A stretch of 64,000 nucleotides of DNA from Neoarius graeffei (Eukaryota; Chordata; Actinopteri; Siluriformes; Ariidae). Below are positions 56,517 to 64,000 of the stretch, piece by piece. A program made the translations under genes and the position numbers. The notes under the pieces are model-generated. The model was given only the letters and a program-made list of their open reading frames with translations, ran no database searches and was not told the origin of the DNA. Positions within the stretch are counted from its first letter, which is position 1. Each line of letters opens with the position of its first letter. The DNA lies in assembly GCF_027579695.1 (NCBI RefSeq), contig NC_083583.1, positions 3,124,542-3,188,541 on the forward strand, written 5' to 3'.

Positions 56517-58882
56517 CTACTTTGGGTGAACTAAGCTGTGTCGTCTCACTTTAAAGCTGGCAAATCTATCAGTCACATTTTCATAACTGATGCTGTCAAG
56601 TAGCTCCTTCTCAACTGACATCACAGCCAAATGATGGAGTCTGTTTTGCCCCATGGCTCTCCTGAGCCAGGTATGGAGACGACACAAGGCACTGAAAGAC
56701 CTCTCACAGCTACAGCTGCTAACAGGAATGGTTAAATCAGCCTGAACAGTAGCTTTAAGAGAAGGGAACATGTCAGCATCCAGTAGGTTGTACACAGTCA
56801 GCATGTCCTCAACATCACTAGCCTCTCTCTTGCGCCTAAAAAAGTTCTTGGCTGCCATCACCTCCTCTGACTTAAGGTCAATGTGATCATGAAGTGCTAG
56901 TGCTGACAAATGTGGCTCAGACAAGAATTGGTCTGATTTTGGACTGCATGCATGAATTCCGTTGAGCAGTTCCTCACCAACATCAGAAAAACGCTTTTCC
57001 AGTTCTGCTACCATTGTATCCAAGCAAGGAAATAGTAACTGCTGTTTAAGGTCTTCTGACTTTGAAGAACCACTAGCCTCACTGCCTGCCCCACAAGCAG
57101 ACTCAACAACATATTCCTCCATTCGCTTTGTCTTACGCCTCTGGTTAGACGATGGATCTGGGACTGATATCTCGTCAGCCTCACATAAGGCCATAGCTCT
57201 GGCATGAAGATCTGCAGCAGTGGCATCACTGCGTTTCTCCTTAAGGGAATCAGTCACTGCATTTTTGTATTCCACAGCTTGGGCAAGATCACTGGTCTCT
57301 TTCTGCAGATACATGTGTAAACATGCTGTTACAGGCAGGAGAGAGTGGAAAACAAACAGCAAATACACTGATGAGAAGTTAGAGAGTTTTGCTCTCAGTC
57401 CCACTGCTAAAGGTGTGTTGATGGCAAGTAGGCATTCAATGATGGCAGGGAAGTTGTCAAGTACTGCATTCACTGAATGAAGTTGGCATGCCCAACATGT
57501 GTTTGGCAACTGGACGAGTTGACTTGGCTGCAACCCTAGCTTTTTTTGTGTGTCTGCAAACTTGTGGTGGTTCACAAGTGAGACACTGAAAAAAGAGTGG
57601 ACACTTTCCAGCACGTCAAAAAACTCTTTGGCCTCAGAAATGGCTCTGCATGTGTGACATAAGACAAGGTTTAATTCATGGGCATAACAATGCACATAAA
57701 TTGCTTCAGGGTGCTTCTTTCGAAAATGGGCCTGGACACCCCCCACTGTCCCACTCATGACCGCCACCCCATCATAGGTTTGGGCCACACATTTCAAGTC
57801 ATCAATGCCTTTTACTGTCAACTAATCCTCAATTGTGGCAGTTATGGATGCAGGACTGAAACTCGTCAACTCTGTAAGGGCTAGGAACCTTTTTCTCACT
57901 ATACCCCCTGAAACATACCTAACACAGTGACCGCTGCTCCGCTTTTCCATCTCTGGCTTCATCAGCCATAATGGCATACATCTTTGACTCCTTCATCTCG
58001 CTTATAACAGCTGCAGTTACCTCCTCTGAACAACACCATCATTTCATTCTGACTAGCAGATGAAAGATAAGTAGTATTTGATGGAGGAGTGTAACTTTGC
58101 ATGAAAGGGTCAAACTGTTTCAGAAGTTCTATGCATGCCAAGAAAATCCCTTTGTTGTGGCTTTCAGATGATTCATCGTGACCTCTGAATGGAATACCTT
58201 GTTTACCCAGCATGCAGGTCACTGCCACAACGCGTTTCAAGTACTCCCTTCTCTCATTTACCTCGGAGGAACTTGCGCTCTCCATTTGCTGCACAACACT
58301 GCCTTTTAACAGACTCGCTTGATAGCTTTGCCAGTGAACTACATTGTCTTTGTGAGACTGAGTGGTTTCATGTTTCTGAAACAAGTTCAGCGCCTTCCTC
58401 CAATTTTTGACCCCATCAGTCACAAATATATCCTTTTTCAAATTTCTACCAAACACCCTGCAACCATAGCAGAATGCAGCATTCCTTCTATAGGAGTATT
58501 CAAGCCAGTTGTAGCTCTGGAACCAGTTATATTGAAAGGCTCTCTTTTGTGTGCCAAACAGACCTTGTGGGTACTGGGGCAGCTTTACTTGTTTAGGACC
58601 ACTCTCCCTGTCACCTAAATCTAAAGTGGTGTCTGTAGACTCTCCTGATACTCCAGCCTGCTCTTGTAGTTCTGTTTCTCCATGCACCTCTCTGGTCTGC
58701 TGCCTTTCACCTTCACTGTACTCTCCCTGTTCTTCTCTCTCTGCTTCCAGGTCTTGCTCCCTCTCCTCATCCTCTGTCTCTATTCTCCACCTGTGCTCTT
58801 TGCTTTCCCTCTCTTTCCATCCTCCTCTCTTCCTCTTTGCACACATACAAACATTTTGTGGTGAGCTACTAGTCATCTTCAA
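56517..58882 (-). pseudogene. hAT transposase (ZMYM/TTF type), few lesions
   Basis: 58882-57962 encodes an acidic N-terminus and the TTF-type zinc-finger domain ('WLEYSYRRNAAFCYGCRVFG', 'FQKHETTQSHKDNV'). 57821-56517 has the catalytic-core remainder ('TYDGVAVMSGTVGGVQ', 'HCYAHELNLVL') and the C-terminal dimerisation region ('CSCERSFSALCRLHTWLR', 'NRLHHLAVMSVE'). Between them are an apparent 1-bp insertion near 58020, an apparent 2-bp loss near 57925 and an amber codon at 57822-57824 (probably CAG to TAG). The host gene family ZMYM1/5 is similar, but position inside hAT ends and the lesions show this is a transposon gene. It belongs to the outer hAT or to a hAT nested in it. Confidence 0.88.
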
Positions 58883-59215
58883 ATAAATAAAACGTGAAGT
58901 AATGCAGCAAACGTAAGGGCTTGGTAAGAATCTACAGACAGCGTCAACAGCATGCCAGGTTCATAGTGCAAGTTCATTTTTTAGACACAAAACAAAAGTC
59001 AAGTCTGACCCAATAATTATGGGCAAAAGGCTATCTTAAATAGGCTACCATTATTTTTCTCACCTGGTTCATCGTGTTCTCTCTCCTTTCTCCCCTCTCT
59101 ATCATCCTCTCCTCCTTGTGCTATCAAAAAAGTAGCCTAATGTTAGAATTCATCTACAGAGGCTATGGTAATCAACATTATCTTCACCATTCTTTTGACT
59201 ATGGTAAAGTGCTCA

Positions 59216-59589
59216 TCTCATCTCATTATCTCCAGCTGCTTTATCCTTCTACAGGGTCGCAGGCAAGCTGGAGCCTATCCCAGCTGACTACGGGCGAAAG
59301 GCAGGGTACACCTTGGACAAGTCGCCAGGTCATCACAGGGCTGACACATAGACACAGACAACCATTCACACTCACATTCACACCTACGCTCAATTTAGAG
59401 TCACCAGTTAACCTAACCTGCATGTCTTTGGACTGTGGGGGAAACCGGAGCACCCGGAGGAAACCCACGCTGACACGGGGAGAACATGCAAACTCCACAC
59501 AGAAAGGCCCTTGCCGGCCCCGGGGCTCGAACCCAGGACCTTCTTGCTGTGAGGCGACAGCGCTAACCACTACACCACCGTGCCGCCCC
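59216..59589 (-). mobile_element. SINE with 13-bp target duplication
   Basis: The flanks 'ggtaaagtgctca' at 59203-59215 and 59590-59602 are identical. Full-length. It sits in the 5' part of the outer hAT. Confidence 0.92.
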
Positions 59590-60820
59590 GGTAAAGTGCT
59601 CAGTTGGATTAATTTATTTTCTCACCTGAACGTGACTGTACTATTCTCTTAAAAAAAGAACGTATGTCCATCTATGGAAAAGCAGACATTTATGGGTCAG
59701 ATTTTCCCAGTGTTTCAGTTCACTATCCATGGGGTAGGTCTATATACATAACGAACCAGGCATTTCTTGAACAAGGTAGGCTATTTGCCTTCCAAATAAT
59801 ACCTGAGATACAAATTGGCCTGGATCATACTGTATTGACCTCTCCATCTGTGGGAAAATCTCCTGTATTTTCATTCTCCTGTGCTATAGATGGCTAGGAA
59901 CATGGGCCTCAGAAGGCATTAGTTTAATCACCCTGGGCCATTAGAATGTTGTAGGCTATCACAGTGTTACAACGAATTCCCCTTCTATCCTTAGGCTAAG
60001 AAGGGTAACTTTTTTTTAAAATAGCCTACTGTATGAAGCTGTATCATAAAGTAGGCAAACTTTGACATCTGTCTGAAGCATATAAATACATGATAGCCCA
60101 ACCACTGTCACCTAAATGACCTAGCTTACGTGAAACAATGATCATCCAGTGTGAACGCTAGATAAGCTAACGTTATCTACATAGTCTAACTTCTTAAAAT
60201 TCGGTTGGTGAGCTAGGTGGCCAACTCTGTAATGATGTTAACAATGCCCAGTTCTGCACAAAAATGGTCTCGGTAATAAATGGGATTAAGTTTGTTTTTA
60301 TAATTATCTACAGGGAACACTACTATTGCATCTGTATTTTAATGTAATGTAATCGCAACTCCTATAGCCATACCTTTACACCGCACTGTGTTGTTGACAA
60401 CTACACACAGATGTGCTGACTAACGTCTGCACTCTGCAGTAGCCTCCATTTGAATAAACAATCAGGCAATCGCGCGGATGCCCAGACCAATCAGAAGAGG
60501 CTCCGAATCGTGCAAGGAGGAGGAATAGATTTTACTGGTCCATTTGGACCTATGATTTGGACCGTGCAGTTTCATCTGATATGCGTATGCTATCTGTGTG
60601 ACAAAGATGCCACGAGTAATCTGACAGAGAAGAATGGGTGCAGCTGTCGGGAGACAAAATTTGAATCAGGCTACTTATTTTTAGGGGTGCTAAGAAAATG
60701 TTTAGGGGTGCTTAAGCACCCCTAAAAATAGCCTAAAATCGCCACTGGGACCAAATAAAGGTACCAAAGTGTACTTTTCCTTGGGCCTGTTATGGTATCA
60801 CACTGTCAGGAAATAAAGTA

Positions 60821-62420
60821 CAGTGGTGCTTGAAAGTTTGTGAACCCTTTAGAATTTTCTATATTTCTGCATAAATATGACCTAAAACATCATCAGATTT
60901 TCACACAAGTCCTAAAAGTAGATAAAGAGAACCCAGTTAAACAAATGAGACAAAAAATATTATACTTGGTCATTTATTTATTGAGGAAAATGATCCAATA
61001 TTACATATCTGTGAGTGGCAAAAGTATGTGAACCTCTAGGATTAGCAGTTAATTTAAAGGTGAAATTAGAGTCAGGTGTTTTCAATCAATGGGATGACAA
61101 TCAGGTGTGACTGGGCACCGTGTTTTATTTAAAGAACAGGGATCTATCAAAGTCTGATCTTCACAACACATGTTTGTGGAACTGTATCAGGGTACGAACA
61201 AAGGAGATTTCTGAGGACCTCAGAAAAAGCGTTGTTGATGCACATCAGGCTGGAAAAGGTTACAGAACCATCTCTAAAGAGTTTGGACTCCACCAATCCA
61301 CAGTCAGACAGATTGTGTACAAATGGAGGAAATACAAGACCATTGTTACCCTCCCCAGGAGTGGTCGACCAGCAAAGATCACTCCAAGAGCAAGGTGTGT
61401 AATAGTCATCAAGGTCACAAAAGACCCCAGGGTAACTTCTAAGCAACTGAAGGCCTCTCTCACATTGGCTAATGTTAAGGTTCATGAGTCCACCATCAGG
61501 AGAACACTGAACAACAATGGTGTGCATGGCAGGGTTGCAAGGGGAAAGCCACTGCTCTCCAAAAAGAACATTGCTGCTCATCTGCAGTTTGCAAAAGATC
61601 ACGTGGACAAGCCAGAAGGTTATTGGAAAAATGTTTTGTGGACGGATGAGACCAAAATAGAACTTTTTGGTTTAAATGAGAAGCGTTATGTTTGGAGAAA
61701 GGAAAGCACTGCATTCCAGCATCAGAACCTTATCCCATCTGTGAAACATGGTGGTGTCAGTATCATGGTTTGGGCCTGTTTTACTGCATCTGGGCCAGGA
61801 CGGCTTGCCATCATTGATGGAACAATGAATTCTGAATTATACCAGTGAATTCTAAAGGAAAATGTCATGACATCTGTCCATGAAGTGAATCTCAAGAGAA
61901 GGTGGATCATGCAGCAAGACAGCAACCCTAAGCACACAAGTCGTTCTACCAAAGAATGGTTAAAGAGGGATAAAGTTAATGTTTTGGAATGGCCAAGTCA
62001 AAGTCCTGACCTTAATCCAATTGAAATGTTGTGGAAGAACCTGAAGCAAACAGTTCATGTGAGGAAACCCACCAACATCCCAGAGTTGAACGGAGGAATG
62101 GGCTAAAATTCCTCCAAGCCGGTGTGCAGGACTGATCAACAGTTACTGCAAACATTTAGTTGCAATTATTGCTGCACAAGGGGGTCACACCAGACACTGA
62201 AAGCAAAGGTTCACATACTTTTGCCACTCACAGATGTGTAATATTGGATCATTTTCCTCAATAAATAAATGACCAAGTATAATATTTTTGTCTCATTTGT
62301 TTAACTGGGTTCTCTTTATCAACTTTTAGGACTTGTGTGAAAATCTGATGATGTTTTAGGTCATATTTATGCAGAAATATAGAAAATTCTAAAGGGTTCA
62401 CAAACTTTCAAGCACCACTG
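60821..62420 (+). mobile_element. Tc1-like transposon with long IR/DR ends
   Basis: 1600 bp between TA dinucleotides. Inverted repeats of about 215 bp (60821-61036, 62206-62420) carry outer 'agtttgtgaacccttta' and inner 'agtatgtgaacctcta' direct repeats, the IR/DR arrangement in which transposase binds twice per end. The ends look intact, so it could be mobilised in trans. Confidence 0.93.
61120..62106 (+). pseudogene. Tc1 transposase, near-intact
   Basis: The reading frame is open from 61120 with a paired helix-turn-helix region ('GKGYRTISKEFGLHQSTVRQ', 'GRPAKITPRA') and the catalytic Asp codons at 61645 ('LWTDETK') and 61918 ('QQDSNPKH') and Glu at 62023 ('DLNPIEMLW'), giving DD34E. One in-frame TGA lies at 61846-61848, consistent with CGA to TGA. 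A small deletion near 62085 ('gagttgaacgg') shifts the frame and ends the protein about 30-40 residues early. The usual start (near 61190, before 'RTKEISEDL') is not ATG; the ATG at 61120 lies in leader sequence. Not functional as is. Confidence 0.9.
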
Positions 62421-62653
62421 TACATTATTGTACCTTTAGGGTGACAGCGGCATGTCACTGGATCAGTACCCTCTAAAGTACTGATTTGTCCCTTTTATAT
62501 ACTGTTCAGGAACAAGTATGTAGCTTTTTAGCCCTAAAAAGCTCCACATAGCTACCTTGGGGTCCAATAATGAGCCGTAGGGGCACGTTAATGTAGATTG
62601 TACCTTGGGGGACAGAAATGGACTCCTACTGTAGCCCTGTTTCTGACAGTGCA

Positions 62654-62949
62654 TTGAGCGTACTCCACCTTCAGTACCTGAGAAACCGCAACCTCATGTT
62701 CTGTAGATATTTAGAGATGTCAGATTTATTGGGACACTTTTTGAACTTCCACGTCACATCAGACATGTGAAGGAAAAAAATTTATTCTAATCAAGTCTTT
62801 AATCACAACGGAATGAAAGACATTTTTAATGATGTTTAGTACTTTGGAACATATTTTTATTCAGGTTTAGACTTTTACTTTCATCCCGAATTACACGTTT
62901 AACTGTATAAATCACACTTCAATAACATCTCCAAATTCATCAAATTCAA
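62654..62949. other. Non-coding stretch
   Basis: AT-rich intronic DNA, nothing recognised. Confidence 0.5.
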
Positions 62950-63503
62950 GTTTCAAGTCAAGTTTATTTTTAAACCACTTTTAACAATAGACATTGTCGC
63001 AAAGCCGCTTTACAGAATTTGAACGACTTAAAACATGAGCTAATTTTATCCCTAATCTATCCCCAATGAGCAAGCCTGTGGCGATGGTGGCAAGGAAAAA
63101 CTCCCTCAGACGACATGAGGAAGAAACCTCGAGAGGAACTAGACTCAAAATGGAACCCATCCTCATTTGAGTGATAACAGACAACATGACTATAACATTA
63201 ACAGTTTTAACATGAAGACAGTTTCGTTGATGTTATAAACTCTTCATTGATGGAAACTTGAGTGCAAAACTGTTCATGACAACTGCAGTCCTAAAGTTAG
63301 CAAGTCAACTGTAGTCCTCACCCATAAAAGTATTACTGTAAGTGTCCAGAGCGTCCTCCAGGTGTGACTTTCAACTGTCCACATGGGGCCGTCCTCCACA
63401 GGAGCGATGTGATGAGACTCCGACCAGACACAGGGCACCAGGATGGATCAGGCAGGTCCGAGGGGCAGAAGAGGTTCAGCATCTCGATCTCAGGATTGAC
63501 ATG
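62950..63503 (-). mobile_element. LINE 3' UTR fragment, L2-like
   Basis: Matches 24531-25110 ('aagtttattttta', 'gcaaggaaaaactccctcag', 'gaagaaacctcgagagga', 'cagggcaccaggatggatca'). 5'-truncated, and interrupted at 'attgacatg' by an LTR element. Confidence 0.88.
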
Positions 63504-63815
63504 TGTAGCAGTTCGTTATGAATGAGTGGAGCACAGAGGATGGCAGGACAGAGATCAGGTTGATACACATAATTTATTGTCACACTTTTCAGTCTAACAA
63601 CTGTTTTACAGTCTACAGACACCCACACACTCAGCGTCTGGTTCCGGGAAGAGCCCCTCTGCTCTCGCTCTCCCTCCCTAAATAGGGCGCGGTCACTGGG
63701 AAGACACACACAAACACAGGTTAATTGCAGTCAGGTGTAGTGATTCTGCCACTTACCTTCCCTGACTCCGCCCTCCTGTCACAGACCGGCGCTTGACCAC
63801 GCCCCCGCTGCCACA
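63504..63815 (-). repeat. 3' LTR of a second Ty3/gypsy element
   Basis: 312 bp with termini TGTGGCAG...GCTACA on the minus strand. It contains 'gccctatttaggg' and an AATAAA signal near its 3' end. It is inserted into the LINE fragment. A purine-rich 'ggcggtgggggta' precedes it. The other LTR is beyond the window. Confidence 0.8.
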
Positions 63816-64000
63816 TACCCCCACCGCCCAACTCAGGCCGGGCGGCCGTCTGGCCTGCAGCCGACTCCCCCCCCCCCCCCCCCCCCCGACGGGAGAGGAA
63901 GTCCGCCACGACCATCTGCGCCCCCGGCCTGTGGACCACCTTGAAATTGAAGGGTTGGAGTGTCAGATACCAACGGGTGATCCGCGCGTTGGCATCTTTC
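63721..64000 (-). CDS. pol: Pol C-terminus: RNase H end, next to the 3' LTR (partial)
   Basis: Open to the window edge on the minus strand. It reads 'ITRWYLTLQPFNFKVVHRPG' and 'MVVADFLSR', the C-terminal end of Ty3/gypsy RNase H and its connection. A glycine run from a long C tract (63867-63889) follows, and the frame runs into the LTR with a stop at 63721-63723. No integrase lies between RNase H and the LTR. Either integrase precedes RT, as in Gmr1-like elements, or it is missing. The bulk of pol is outside the window. Confidence 0.7.
   Translation of the reverse strand, partial: KDANARITRWYLTLQPFNFKVVHRPGAQMVVADFLSRRGGGGGGESAAGQTAARPELGGGGMWQRGRGQAPVCDRRAESGKVSGRITTPDCN

Larger units (their letters stand above)
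47871..60749 (-). mobile_element. Outer hAT element containing a nest of younger insertions
   Basis: The left end 'caggggcgattctagg' and right end 'tagcctaaaatcgccactg' are inverted, with 'aggggtgct' words just inside. 'ggaccaaa' lies at 47863-47870 and again at 60749-60756 (the base at 60749 is shared), close to a hAT 8-bp duplication. Inside are a second hAT with its own insertions (48137-55566), a second right end (56068-56105), a broken transposase (56517-58882) and a SINE (59216-59589). It is located in the tropomyosin intron after exon 1b. Confidence 0.85.
60800..62653. mobile_element. MITE split by a Tc1 transposon
   Basis: The left end 'cactgtcaggaaataaagta' and right end 'tttctgacagtg' are inverted. 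The sequence right of the Tc1 has 'ttgtaccttgggggacag' and similar GTACC words typical of one fish MITE family. Without the Tc1 it is about 250 bp. Target duplication not resolved. Confidence 0.55.

Noticed and set aside
56517..58882. A host ZMYM-like gene
   Set aside because: It lies within hAT termini, has frameshifts and an amber codon, and shows no introns or conserved promoter.

Overview
The window is vertebrate nuclear DNA from a bony fish. Two spliced genes are split by long introns. Almost everything else is transposable-element sequence of types typical of teleosts: tRNA-derived SINEs of the DANA/mermaid kind, L2-like and other APE-type LINEs, Tc1-like elements, hAT elements and Ty3/gypsy elements. 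The frequent TG and TA microsatellites fit the same picture. The SINE subfamily suggests an otophysan, perhaps a catfish; that is an impression, not a proof.

Layout. (1) 1-13.4 kb: the 3' six coding exons (+ strand, 1505-11839) and 3' UTR of a Go-class G-protein alpha subunit. Introns hold SINEs, a hAT relic (4967-6613), a deleted LINE (7.3-9.6 kb) and microsatellites that run into several splice sites. (2) 13.4-36.5 kb: intergenic TE field with a degraded Ty3/gypsy element broken by a SINE and by an unidentified 2.9-kb insertion carrying a TAGC-rich minisatellite, several SINEs, an almost complete LINE on the minus strand (24.5-28.2 kb), Tc1 derivatives, a large palindromic MITE, a solo LTR and a Tc1 transposon. 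(3) 36.9-64 kb: a tropomyosin gene (tpm1-like, + strand) with a long-isoform first exon (37200-37313), exon 2 (38238-38363) and an internal short-isoform first exon (47563-47700). Its remaining exons lie beyond the window, so the intron after exon 1b is at least 16 kb.

Most of that intron is a nest of insertions: an outer hAT element (47871-60749), a second hAT inside it (48137-55566), and inside that a complete chromodomain Ty3/gypsy element of the Tf1/sushi type (49571-54870, minus strand) with two 478-bp LTRs that look identical, intact gag and pol, a slippery heptamer for -1 frameshifting and a self-priming type primer site. Two SINEs also sit in the nest. Beyond it come a nearly intact Tc1 transposon inside a MITE, a LINE 3' end, and the edge of another Ty3/gypsy element whose RNase H runs straight into the 3' LTR, which suggests a Gmr1-like domain order.

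The two host genes are independent: one codes for a signalling GTPase subunit, the other for an actin-filament coiled coil. The mobile elements mainly parasitise their introns and the gap between them. The most testable ideas are the inverted repeats that bracket Go exons 3-4 (possible circular RNA), the self-priming site and tRNA-like module of the sushi LTR, and the domain order of the element at the right edge.
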